Assembly (NCBI RefSeq): GCF_042684705.1
Contig: NZ_JBHULZ010000004.1
Coordinates: 62,001 to 126,000, forward strand
DNA from: Mesonia sediminis
GTDB lineage: Bacteria; Bacteroidota; Bacteroidia; Flavobacteriales; Flavobacteriaceae
DNA length: 64,000 bases
Direction of reading: 5' to 3'
The notes beneath the pieces were generated by a model. That model had not been told where the DNA came from, searched no databases, and worked only from the letters and a program-made list of their open reading frames with translations. Position numbers and translations under genes: made by a program. This document shows, one piece after another, positions 17,290 through 25,448 of this stretch. How positions within the stretch are numbered: the stretch's first letter is position 1; every line of letters begins with the position of its first letter.

Positions 17290-17456
17290 TCATGAGATGA
17301 AAAAACAGCGGTTATTCTTTTTATTAAATCGTTTACAAATCCGCTTTAAGCTTCAAAAGAAGCCAATAAGCATTTTACTTAATTTTACGGATCTAGTTAA
17401 TGAAACAAATTAGATTTAGGCTTTGCATTCTATTTCAGTTTCAATTTAAAAAAATG

Positions 17457-17464
17457 TATTTTTG
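17457..17464 (+). promoter_or_regulatory. -7 element directly before the DUF5522-hutU unit
   Basis: A perfect TATTTTTG lies 7 nt before the ATG at 17471. The -33 region is weak (TTTC at 17433-17436 with a 20-nt spacer). If used, the mRNA is leaderless or nearly so. Confidence 0.5.
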
Positions 17465-17470
17465 AGCATT

Positions 17471-17629
17471 ATGAATATTAAGAAACGAATACCTTTAACC
17501 GAAGGGGACTACTACTTAACGCCCCAAGGGTATAAATGCTTTACAGAGCAATACCACCTCAAACGCGGGTATTGTTGCAAGAGCGGCTGTAGGCATTGCC
17601 CTTACGGATTTAATAAAAACAGAGATTAA
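17471..17629 (+). CDS. DUF5522 small cysteine-rich protein
   Basis: This 52-residue protein is likely to be missed by length filters. It reads MNIKKRIPLTEGDYYLTPQG, then a cysteine cluster with Y-C-C-K-S-G-C-R-H-C-P-Y-G-F near the C-terminus, as in DUF5522 (YCCGNGCRHCPYG-type). The Cys/His pattern suggests a bound metal. Function is unknown. The start codon follows a -7 element by 7 nt. The gene lies 21 nt before hutU on the same strand, so the two are probably cotranscribed. Confidence 0.85.
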   Translation: MNIKKRIPLTEGDYYLTPQGYKCFTEQYHLKRGYCCKSGCRHCPYGFNKNRD

Positions 17630-17650
17630 AAAAGCAAACTCCAAATAACC

Positions 17651-19636
17651 ATGACTTTTCAAGAAGAAATACTACAAGGAATCCCAGACGATTTACCTCC
17701 TGTAAAAACATACGACCCGAGTATTAACCATGCCCCTAAAAGGAAAGAAATTTTAAGCGAAACCGAAAAAGTTCTGGCGTTGCAAAATGCTTTACGCTAT
17801 TTTGATAAGAAACATCACGCTACGCTCCTACCTGAGTTCAAACAAGAATTGGAAGATTACGGCCGAATCTACATGTATAGGTTTAGACCCAGTTATAAAA
17901 TATACGCTCGTGATATAAATGAGTATCCTGGTGAGTCTACACAGGCTAAGGCCATAATGCTCATGATTCAAAATAATTTAGATCACGCGGTTGCCCAACA
18001 CCCGCACGAATTAATCACTTATGGCGGTAACGGTGGGGTTTTTTCAAATTGGGCACAGTACCGATTAACGATGCAATATTTAGCCACAATGAATGATGAG
18101 CAAACGCTAGTGATGTACAGTGGGCACCCCATGGGTTTATTCCCTTCGCACAAAGAAGCTCCTCGAGTAGTGGTAACTAACGGTATGATGATACCGAACT
18201 ATTCTAAACCAGATGATTGGGAGAAATTTAATGCTTTGGGCGTGACCCAATACGGGCAAATGACTGCCGGAAGCTATATGTACATAGGACCGCAAGGTAT
18301 CGTTCACGGAACCACTATAACCGTTTTAAACGGATTTAGAAAGATTAAAAAATCGCCAAAAGGAGGTTTATTTGTAACTTCAGGATTAGGTGGTATGAGT
18401 GGAGCACAACCTAAGGCAGGAGATATTGCAGGCTGCGTTAGCGTTTGCGCAGAAGTAAACCCAAAAGCCACCAAAACAAGACACGAGCAAGGTTGGGTTA
18501 AAGAGGTAATAAGCGATTTAGATGAACTAGTAAAGCGTGTTAAAGATGCTTTAAAAAATAAAGAAGCGGTTTCGATAGCTTACGCTGGAAATATTGTCGA
18601 GGTATGGGAAAAATTTGATGAAGAAAATGTTCATATTGATTTGGGCAGTGACCAAACCTCTTTGCATAATCCGTGGGCCGGCGGTTATTACCCCGTAGGG
18701 CTAAGCTATGAGGAGTCAAATACAATGATGGCTAATGACCCAGACCAATTCAAAAAAGAAGTACAACGCAGTTTAATACGGCACGCAAAAGCAATAAACA
18801 AACATACCGCCAAAGGAACTTACTTTTTTGATTATGGCAATGCTTTTTTACTAGAAGCCAGCAGAGCAGGAGCAGATATTATGGCGGATAACGGAATTGA
18901 CTTTAAATATCCTAGTTATGTACAAGATATTATGGGACCTATGTGCTTCGATTACGGTTTTGGTCCTTTTAGATGGGTTTGTGCTTCGGGCCAAACAAAA
19001 GATCTCGTAAAAACAGATGCTATTGCCACTCAAGTGTTAGAAAGCTTAAAGCAGGGCGCACCGGAAGAGATTCAGCAACAAATGCAAGACAACATTACTT
19101 GGATTAAAGGTGCTCAAGAGAATAAATTAGTTGTAGGTTCACAAGCACGAATTTTATATGCCGATGCAGAAGGCCGTATGAAAATCGCCGAGGCCTTTAA
19201 TGAAGCGATAGAAAGAGGTGAGATTGGTCCGGTCATCTTAGGTAGAGATCATCACGACGTTTCTGGAACAGATTCGCCTTATCGAGAAACCTCAAATATC
19301 TATGACGGAAGTAAATTTACGGCAGACATGGCCATTCATAACGTAATAGGTGATAGCTTTAGAGGAGCCACTTGGGTGAGTATACACAACGGTGGAGGCG
19401 TAGGCTGGGGCGAAGTAATAAATGGAGGCTTCGGTATGGTTCTTGATGGTTCTAAAGAAGCTGCAAATCGCTTAAAATCAATGTTGTTCTGGGATGTTAA
19501 CAATGGTATTGCCAGAAGATCTTGGGCCAGAAATGAGGGGGCTATTTTTGCCATCAAAAGAGCGATGGAAAACGAGCCAAACCTCAAGGTTACATTACCC
19601 CAGATGGTTGATGAAGATTTGCTGAATAATCTTTAA
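17651..19636 (+). CDS. hutU: urocanate hydratase (long Bacteroidota form)
   Basis: HutU converts urocanate to imidazolonepropionate with a tightly bound NAD in histidine degradation. At 661 residues it is longer than the classical ~555-residue enzyme, as is usual in this phylum. The NAD-binding region shows VTSGLGGMSGAQPKAGDIAG near residue 244. The active-site-like segment is FRWVCASGQTKDLVKTD, and the C-terminal region has GRDHHDVSGTDSPYRET and HNGGGVGWGEVINGGFG. hutH, hutI and hutG are not in the window, so the rest of the pathway must lie elsewhere. Confidence 0.95.
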   Translation: MTFQEEILQGIPDDLPPVKTYDPSINHAPKRKEILSETEKVLALQNALRYFDKKHHATLLPEFKQELEDYGRIYMYRFRPSYKIYARDINEYPGESTQAKAIMLMIQNNLDHAVAQHPHELITYGGNGGVFSNWAQYRLTMQYLATMNDEQTLVMYSGHPMGLFPSHKEAPRVVVTNGMMIPNYSKPDDWEKFNALGVTQYGQMTAGSYMYIGPQGIVHGTTITVLNGFRKIKKSPKGGLFVTSGLGGMSGAQPKAGDIAGCVSVCAEVNPKATKTRHEQGWVKEVISDLDELVKRVKDALKNKEAVSIAYAGNIVEVWEKFDEENVHIDLGSDQTSLHNPWAGGYYPVGLSYEESNTMMANDPDQFKKEVQRSLIRHAKAINKHTAKGTYFFDYGNAFLLEASRAGADIMADNGIDFKYPSYVQDIMGPMCFDYGFGPFRWVCASGQTKDLVKTDAIATQVLESLKQGAPEEIQQQMQDNITWIKGAQENKLVVGSQARILYADAEGRMKIAEAFNEAIERGEIGPVILGRDHHDVSGTDSPYRETSNIYDGSKFTADMAIHNVIGDSFRGATWVSIHNGGGVGWGEVINGGFGMVLDGSKEAANRLKSMLFWDVNNGIARRSWARNEGAIFAIKRAMENEPNLKVTLPQMVDEDLLNNL

Positions 19637-19647
19637 ATACGTTTTTT

Positions 19648-20175
19648 ATGAGAGCCTTTCTAAAAATATCAAGCCTACTGTTATTTCTATTTTTCTTAGG
19701 GGCTTGCTCTAGTGTGCAAGTTACTACAGATTATGACCAAAAAGTGAATTTTGACCACTACCAAAGTTTTGCGTTTTATAAACCTGGTATTGACCAAGCT
19801 AAAATTTCTGATTTAGATAAAAGGCGAATTCTAAAGGCCATAGAAAAGGAACTTACAGCCAAAGGTTTACAAAAAAAGAAAAGTGCAGATTTATTGATTA
19901 GTATTTTTACGAAAACTAAAGAAAATGTAAATATCTATCAAAATAACTTTGGATATGGCTGGGGCTTCTCCCCCTTTTATGGGAGCCATTGGCATAATAC
20001 CGTTTCACGAGAAACCGAAGGTACATTATTTATAGATTTGGTTGATCGAGAATCAATGGAGCTGGTTTGGCAAGGAATAGGTGAGGGCCCGCTTTCAAAA
20101 GATCGCGAAACCAAGATTGAACGTATTCAAGAAATTGTACACGAGATTTTAAAAAAGTATCCGCCTGAGAAGTAA
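19648..20175 (+). CDS. DUF4136 lipoprotein
   Basis: The 175-residue protein has a lipoprotein signal ending LFFLGAC (Cys about residue 20). The DUF4136 pattern follows: VTTDYDQKVNFDHYQSFAFY, then DLLISIFTKTKEN, and a C-terminal GTLFIDLVDRESMELVWQG with the usual Trp-x-Gly. It lies 11 nt after hutU and shares its strand, so it is probably on the same transcript, although no role in histidine use is known. The function of DUF4136 is unknown; the signal implies attachment to an envelope membrane. Confidence 0.85.
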   Translation: MRAFLKISSLLLFLFFLGACSSVQVTTDYDQKVNFDHYQSFAFYKPGIDQAKISDLDKRRILKAIEKELTAKGLQKKKSADLLISIFTKTKENVNIYQNNFGYGWGFSPFYGSHWHNTVSRETEGTLFIDLVDRESMELVWQGIGEGPLSKDRETKIERIQEIVHEILKKYPPEK

Positions 20176-20195
20176 AATCAGTTTAAGTCATTAAC

Positions 20196-20237
20196 AAACA
20201 TAAAAGCTATTCTTATTTTAGAATAGCTTTTATGTTT
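20196..20237. terminator. strong bidirectional terminator between DUF4136 and the nos operon end
   Basis: A perfect 17-bp inverted repeat (20196-20212 with 20221-20237) has an 8-nt loop TTATTTTA, with A-rich left and T-rich right arms. It separates the converging hutU and nos units. Confidence 0.88.
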
Positions 20238-20357
20238 ATTTAATAACTGACACCCTTTAATCAATGGTTTTACATTTGTACTGCCTGTATTGCCAATTTG
20301 AAATACCTTGATATTTGTTAATAGCAGACTAGAAAAAATCCTTTCAAAATTAATGTG

Positions 20358-21578
20358 TTAAGATGTAGCTTTTCTGTTTCTTTTAAATGTGCTAATGAAA
20401 ATCCCTCCTACCGAAATCGCAATTAAGCAACTGGCTGCAAATAACCACTGATAGAGATTAGGCAGTGCGGGCGCATTAAAAATTTTCATCAAAGCCTGCC
20501 AAAAAATTAAAATTTCTGTTAGTACGAACCCAAGCAAATAGATCTTATAGTTTCTAGAAGTTAGGCTCAATAAATTGCTTTGGTGTAATAGATAAAAAAT
20601 TGCCGGAGTTACAACTCCTAAAAACACCCAATGTAAAAAACCAATTGCTAAATTTTTAAAATTAACTATATAATTTGATATAAAAGGAAAAGCAGCTAGC
20701 AATTGCATTAGTAGTTTTACAAAATAGAACAACAGTACTGTTTTTAATAAACTCGCATTTAGTTTTGAATTAACGACAGGCAGCATAAAGGCTTGTTTTC
20801 TAAAGTAAGTTACCAAATACCATAAAGCCAAAAATTGAAAAACACCTCCTATTATAGCCAAGATATGCATCCAAAAGCCTGGTTTAAGAAACAAAATTGA
20901 TATCAAAAAACTTAAGCACACTCCCCAATGAAAAAAAATTATAAAGCTTTTAAAATTAGCTTGTCGCATGTAAACTTTCTTTTGTTCTAAAACGAATAAA
21001 AATCCGCCTATGAGCGCTAGAATCATCCACGCATTATATTGAAAATGCAGGTAAAAATAAATCGCTACTCGGTACCAAGGTGAATCTGCTCCCAGTATGC
21101 TCATAATAGGACCAATGGCCCAAGGTCCGATGCTCGAAATAACCATATATAGTAGGGCTAGGTGCGTACATTTATAAGCCGGACTTGCTCGCTTTTCTTT
21201 TGGAATATATTTTAGAAAAGACCAATAAAAGCCATAACTGCAAAATAAAAATAGGGTCGAAAAAAATATGGATACCGCAGCGTAGCCCTGAATGGGAAAA
21301 CTAAGCATCATACCGACTATGCTTATCAAGGTACAACTATAAATACACAAAAAAACCCGATTTGGCACCCAGTCTTTTAAATAGTTCTTATAAATCAAGA
21401 GTACCAAGGCTAGATAAATCCAACCGAGAATAGCTGTATGGGAATGCGCGTGAACAATATGTTTAAAAACGACAGGTAAATCGACAAAGAACAACATGCG
21501 TAAAGCTAAACCTCCAACAATAGCTGCTAAAAATAGGCCCAGTGCTATGTAAAGTTGGATGCTTTGTTTTACTTGCAT
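20358..21578 (-). CDS. multi-pass membrane protein of the nos operon, haem-copper oxidase/NnrS-like
   Basis: This protein of about 406 residues has roughly 12 hydrophobic segments. Conserved-looking His positions occur in helix 2 (KHIVHAHSHTAILGW), in a later helix (YLHFQYNAW) and in AIGFLHWVFLGVVTP. The HxHxxxxGW pattern and FxYNxW spacing recall distant haem-copper oxidase subunit I or NnrS-like proteins. I do not see the full ligand set of a terminal oxidase. It is the last gene of the nos unit, 10 nt after nosY. A role in haem/copper handling or electron supply to nitrous oxide reduction is inference. ATG 21578 is preferred; a further in-frame start at 21620 would overlap nosY by 32 nt. 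Confidence 0.55.
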   Translation of the reverse strand: MQVKQSIQLYIALGLFLAAIVGGLALRMLFFVDLPVVFKHIVHAHSHTAILGWIYLALVLLIYKNYLKDWVPNRVFLCIYSCTLISIVGMMLSFPIQGYAAVSIFFSTLFLFCSYGFYWSFLKYIPKEKRASPAYKCTHLALLYMVISSIGPWAIGPIMSILGADSPWYRVAIYFYLHFQYNAWMILALIGGFLFVLEQKKVYMRQANFKSFIIFFHWGVCLSFLISILFLKPGFWMHILAIIGGVFQFLALWYLVTYFRKQAFMLPVVNSKLNASLLKTVLLFYFVKLLMQLLAAFPFISNYIVNFKNLAIGFLHWVFLGVVTPAIFYLLHQSNLLSLTSRNYKIYLLGFVLTEILIFWQALMKIFNAPALPNLYQWLFAASCLIAISVGGIFISTFKRNRKATS

Positions 21579-21588
21579 TAATATTATT

Positions 21589-22371
21589 TTAAAAGTCTTT
21601 CTTTTTAGCTTTTCTTGCAATATTAAGTACGGGTAAAATCACCCAAATCATAAGGGTTGATAGCGCAGCAAATAAACCCAAATTAGTACCAAAAAACTTT
21701 TGAAACACCGCTCCTGTGTACCCTAGAAGTGCAGCGATATCTAACTTTAGTAAAATTAAAATTCTAGAAAGGTCTATAGGATTAAAAGTAGTGGCTATGA
21801 GTGTGAATTTATCTAAGGGGTATGTTTCAAACATAATTAAAGACATTAAAAACAATCCATCATAAATTACAGCGAGAAAAAGCCAAAGCAATATGGCATA
21901 ACTGAATCCTTTAATTTTATTCTCGTTATATAATGCAATATTAAATGCTAAGGCGGTGAATATGAAAGTTAACATTGCTCCAGTAATTAACAGCAAACTA
22001 AAGTTCCAAATAGCACCCGATTGAAACAAACCATAAAGTACAAAAGGAATGCCCAACCCAAGAACCAAGCTCATTACCAGCGATAAAGCTACGCCTAAGT
22101 ATTGACCTAAGAATATAGAGGAACGTTTAACAGGTTGCGCCAATAGTAACTCTGTAAATTCTTTAGAATTATAATAATACATAACCCCAAAAATTGTCCC
22201 TATTAAGGGCACCAAAATTATGATTACGTTCATTAAAGTTATTACCGCTTTGGATAAATCCTGATTAAGGAACAAAAGTACAAACGACAAAAGCAAATAG
22301 AACAACAGGTAGACATAGCTCCATCGGCTTCTTATTAAATCGAAGAAACTGTATTTTAAAATTTTAAGCAT
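21589..22371 (-). CDS. nosY: NosY-like ABC transporter permease
   Basis: The 260-residue protein has six transmembrane segments of the ABC-2 permease type and an N-terminal amphipathic KYSFFDLIRSRW segment. A characteristic block YYNSKEFTELLLAQPVKRSSIFLGQYLG lies near residue 66 and is typical of NosY. With NosF and NosD it forms the NosDFY complex, which helps mature the CuZ site of periplasmic nitrous oxide reductase. It overlaps nosF by 8 nt, which indicates tight translational coupling. Confidence 0.9.
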   Translation of the reverse strand: MLKILKYSFFDLIRSRWSYVYLLFYLLLSFVLLFLNQDLSKAVITLMNVIIILVPLIGTIFGVMYYYNSKEFTELLLAQPVKRSSIFLGQYLGVALSLVMSLVLGLGIPFVLYGLFQSGAIWNFSLLLITGAMLTFIFTALAFNIALYNENKIKGFSYAILLWLFLAVIYDGLFLMSLIMFETYPLDKFTLIATTFNPIDLSRILILLKLDIAALLGYTGAVFQKFFGTNLGLFAALSTLMIWVILPVLNIARKAKKKDF

Positions 22372-23071
22372 GGTTTTTCATTAAAAGGTGAGCAATTGCG
22401 TGTTCAAAATCGGTTTGTTGGGTTTTTTCTCTTAGTTGATGAATATTGCCTTTAAAATAAATTTTCCCTTCGAGAATAAAAACAATCTCGTCTGAGATTT
22501 CTTCAACAAAACTCATAATATGCGAAGTAACCAAAATAGTTTTACCCTTTTCTTTTTCTCGCTGTATCAGTTCTTTTAAATGAAGTAATGCAATTGGATC
22601 TAAGCCTGTGGTTGGTTCATCTAAAATAATTAAAGGGCTATCAAACATAAAAGTTAAAACGATGTTTACCTTTTGCTTGGTACCTCCTGATAGGTTGCTT
22701 AATTTCTTATCTAAAAAAGGCTCTAAATGAAATAATTTGATCAAATGATCTGCTTGGGCATTACCTCCACGTAAATCCTTTATCATTCCTAATAATTCTT
22801 TAACCCCTAAATTACCTGGGAAATTAGCGATTTGTGGTAGGTAATCAATATTTTTTCTATAAAGACCATTGGCATGAGTTCTTTTACCTTGAATAAAAAT
22901 CTCACCTTGATCTGGAACCACCATACCTAAAATTGATTTTATTAAAGTTGTCTTACCTGAGCCATTTGGACCTAATACGGCAAAGATACCTTGATTGGGG
23001 ATTTCTAAATCTATCCCTTTAAGCACTTTGTTTTTCCCGAATTTTTTATGAATATTCTTAATTTCTATCAT
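22364..23071 (-). CDS. nosF: NosF-like ABC transporter ATPase
   Basis: This is a 235-residue cytoplasmic ATPase subunit. It has Walker A GPNGSGKTTLIKSI near residue 34, signature LSGGTKQKV, Walker B PLIILDEPTTGLDP and switch His in LVTSHIMS. It pairs with NosY and powers NosD-dependent maturation of the nitrous oxide reductase copper cluster. Its start codon overlaps the nosD stop codon by one base at 23071. Confidence 0.93.
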   Translation of the reverse strand: MIEIKNIHKKFGKNKVLKGIDLEIPNQGIFAVLGPNGSGKTTLIKSILGMVVPDQGEIFIQGKRTHANGLYRKNIDYLPQIANFPGNLGVKELLGMIKDLRGGNAQADHLIKLFHLEPFLDKKLSNLSGGTKQKVNIVLTFMFDSPLIILDEPTTGLDPIALLHLKELIQREKEKGKTILVTSHIMSFVEEISDEIVFILEGKIYFKGNIHQLREKTQQTDFEHAIAHLLMKNHA

Positions 23072-24312
23072 TACTTTTTTCTCATTAAAGGGGCTTTATC
23101 TACTAAGTTATCGGGTGTAAACACCGGGGACACTTTTTCTGAAAAGTCAATAATATCAACAAATAAACTCCTCATCAAAATAATAGTTTCAGGTGTTCTA
23201 TTTACGATATAACTAAATAGTTTTACTGGTCTATACGGCACATCTCCAAAACCGTCTTCATCTAAATCATAGCCCGTATAGGAGCTCCAGTAATTATTTA
23301 AAAACAAATTATTATTTAACTTACTATTGTAACTAACATCAAAAGAGTTATACAAAAAATTATTTTCTAAAAATTTATTCTCATAGCAAGCACCACGCAC
23401 CTTTACTGCCCATCCGTTATTCTTGAAAGTATTCTTAAGGTAATTTACACGATTGGAGCCCTCAATATTTATTCCTGTTGTATTTTCTTCAAAAATATTC
23501 TCAACAATTTCGGCGTCATTAATTTCTTTAAGCAACAAACCGTAAGAAGCCGTTCCCCAGTTGTACCTAAAGTGGTTCGCCCTCATCTCAATCCGCTTAG
23601 AAAACATAACTGCAACACCAGCACCATTATTTTCAAAAATATTTTGTGCGTAAGCATCGTCATTGCTAAACATAAAATGAAGACCATAGCGCAAATTGTC
23701 CTTACTTATATTATCTTCTATAATACAATGGTCTGCAAATTCAAGATAGATTCCATCACGCACTTTTTGAATTAAATTTTCTTTAATGGTAATACGTTTT
23801 GAATACCATAACTGGATGCCATTACCCGAATTATGTTCTGATACAGCATCGCCTAATATTTTATTATTACGTACAATACCATCACTGGCTTTTTCTAAAT
23901 AAATACCAAAAAATATTTTTTCGAGTATTAAGTCTTCAAGAATGAAATTTTTTGCTTTGCTTACGCGGATAGCAGCATAGTCTTCTGTATAACTGGAACC
24001 TACATTAATTAATTTAATTCCAGATATTCGAACACCATCGGCAAATACATTTAGGATATCGGCCTTGTTAAGACCATCAATCACTGGGTAATCATAACCT
24101 TTTAGGTAAAGAGGCTTGTCTATTACAATTTTATTCTCGCGATAAGTACCCTTTTTAATATGAATAGTATCACCGCTTCGCGCTTCTGTCACAGCTTTCT
24201 TAATGCTAGAATAAGGGCAAGTTTCGCATACCTCAATTTGAGCATAAAGCGTATTTGCCCCAATCAAGAAAACTACTATTAATAAAATAGATTTAAAATA
24301 ACCTTGTAGCAT
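23071..24312 (-). CDS. nosD: NosD, periplasmic copper-site maturation protein
   Basis: The 413-residue protein has a Sec signal peptide (ILLIVVFLIGANTLYA) and then a right-handed parallel beta-helix built from short N-rich repeats (carbohydrate-binding/CASH-like fold, about residues 60-330). The C-terminal sequence NYWSSYTGYDLDEDGFGDVPYRP is the usual NosD ending region. NosD works with NosFY and NosL to deliver or assemble copper in NosZ. A conserved CETCPYSSI motif follows the signal peptide, with two Cys near residues 28-31. Confidence 0.93.
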   Translation of the reverse strand: MLQGYFKSILLIVVFLIGANTLYAQIEVCETCPYSSIKKAVTEARSGDTIHIKKGTYRENKIVIDKPLYLKGYDYPVIDGLNKADILNVFADGVRISGIKLINVGSSYTEDYAAIRVSKAKNFILEDLILEKIFFGIYLEKASDGIVRNNKILGDAVSEHNSGNGIQLWYSKRITIKENLIQKVRDGIYLEFADHCIIEDNISKDNLRYGLHFMFSNDDAYAQNIFENNGAGVAVMFSKRIEMRANHFRYNWGTASYGLLLKEINDAEIVENIFEENTTGINIEGSNRVNYLKNTFKNNGWAVKVRGACYENKFLENNFLYNSFDVSYNSKLNNNLFLNNYWSSYTGYDLDEDGFGDVPYRPVKLFSYIVNRTPETIILMRSLFVDIIDFSEKVSPVFTPDNLVDKAPLMRKK

Positions 24313-24331
24313 AGCTTCAGATTCAATTGAT

Positions 24332-24760
24332 TTAATTTTGCTGCTGGTCTAGAATTTCATTCCAGGTATAGATTGCACCTCCTTTTTCTAGCTGCACCTT
24401 TTGGGCTTGTTCTCGATTAGGAAAAGCAGTAATAAATTCGCCCATAGGACTAGGAATATTTTCAGAAATTAGGTAAATCGCCGTCTGGGCAGAGATAAGC
24501 TCTGAGGGTACTAGATAATGATTGGTAAAGAATTGTTCTGGTGTTTCTTTAACCATTTCTTGTTTAAAATCTATTAAACATTCTAAAGCATCAAATTTAT
24601 ATACCTTACCCTTATCTGTAACTATTTCTGCTCCGTGAATTTGATCGACAATCGTCATTTTACAAAAATCACAACTATCTTCTCCATAAGCGATTGGTTG
24701 CTTTTCTTTACTACAACTCACCAAAGTTATAAAACTGAATATGGCGACTAATTTTTTCAT
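24332..24760 (-). CDS. nosL: NosL copper chaperone lipoprotein
   Basis: The 142-residue lipoprotein (signal ending FITLVSC) carries the NosL signature CDFCKMTIVD near residue 33, with the Cys/Met copper ligands, then KFDALECLIDF and a downstream region with GEFITAFPN. NosL binds Cu(I) in the periplasm and passes it toward the NosDFY/NosZ assembly. Its start codon overlaps the upstream membrane protein gene by 4 nt. Confidence 0.93.
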   Translation of the reverse strand: MKKLVAIFSFITLVSCSKEKQPIAYGEDSCDFCKMTIVDQIHGAEIVTDKGKVYKFDALECLIDFKQEMVKETPEQFFTNHYLVPSELISAQTAIYLISENIPSPMGEFITAFPNREQAQKVQLEKGGAIYTWNEILDQQQN

Positions 24761-25371
24761 TTCTTTGAAGATTTTAGCCCTATTAAATAGGCTATAAAAG
24801 TTAATAGCATCCCTACGGTTAATAAAATTCCGCCTAGAGCTGGATAAGAAACCGCTGTAAAGTTAAGTATATCACGTCGGCCTAGCAAGGGTGGTTTATA
24901 GCTAAACGGGTTTCCATCTGCATCTACCACTTTAATAATTGCTTTGGGATCAAGGTTTGTACCGTAATCTACCAACCAAGCATTGAAGTCGTACATACCT
25001 AAGATACCTAAAACTGTCATCATCACTAGCCAACCTAAAAACCATTTATGAGACACTTTAGAAAACAAACCTAAAAAGCCAATTAATACTCCTAGAATAG
25101 CCATTCCTCCTACTACCAAAGGGAAAGTTCTAAACTCCCACATATCTGCTGGAGTAGGTAACTTTTGCATACCAATATAGTGATTTAGACCATCAATATT
25201 TTGCAAATCATACTCGGTAAAGCCCTGAAGACCATCGAGATGAATGTACATTCCTAAACCGTCTGGATATTGGGGAGCTTCCAACTCTACTGTCCATAAC
25301 GGATAAATAAATAAGCTAAACAATAAAGCCGAGCCTATTATCATTATAATACTTGCACTTTTCATACTCAA
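24757..25371 (-). CDS. NosB-like membrane protein of the nos operon
   Basis: The 204-residue protein has an N-terminal transmembrane helix. A periplasmic loop follows with EAPQYPDGLGMYIHLDGLQG and a His (GLNHYIGMQ). Two or three more helices, a second loop (DPKAIIKVVDADGNPFSYKP), and a final helix complete it. It lies directly after nosZ, the position occupied by nosB in clade II nos clusters. I call it NosB-like on position and topology, not on a recognised catalytic motif. NosB itself has no established biochemical function. A hairpin (25387-25423) separates it from nosZ. Confidence 0.6.
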   Translation of the reverse strand: MSMKSASIIMIIGSALLFSLFIYPLWTVELEAPQYPDGLGMYIHLDGLQGFTEYDLQNIDGLNHYIGMQKLPTPADMWEFRTFPLVVGGMAILGVLIGFLGLFSKVSHKWFLGWLVMMTVLGILGMYDFNAWLVDYGTNLDPKAIIKVVDADGNPFSYKPPLLGRRDILNFTAVSYPALGGILLTVGMLLTFIAYLIGLKSSKK

Positions 25372-25386
25372 TTTTGTTAAATTAAA

Positions 25387-25423
25387 AAGGCAGAGACCAT
25401 CGAGACTTGATAATCCCTGCCTT
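25387..25423 (-). terminator. intra-operon hairpin (attenuator or 3'-end protector) after nosZ
   Basis: On the minus strand a 10-bp stem with one G-U pair (AAGGCAGGGA with TCTCTGCCTT) encloses a 17-nt loop and is followed by TTTTTAATTT. It lies 26 nt past the nosZ stop codon and before the NosB-like gene. It probably lowers read-through into the accessory genes or protects the nosZ message. Confidence 0.6.
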
Positions 25424-25448
25424 CAAAAAATCAATTAAACAACAATTA

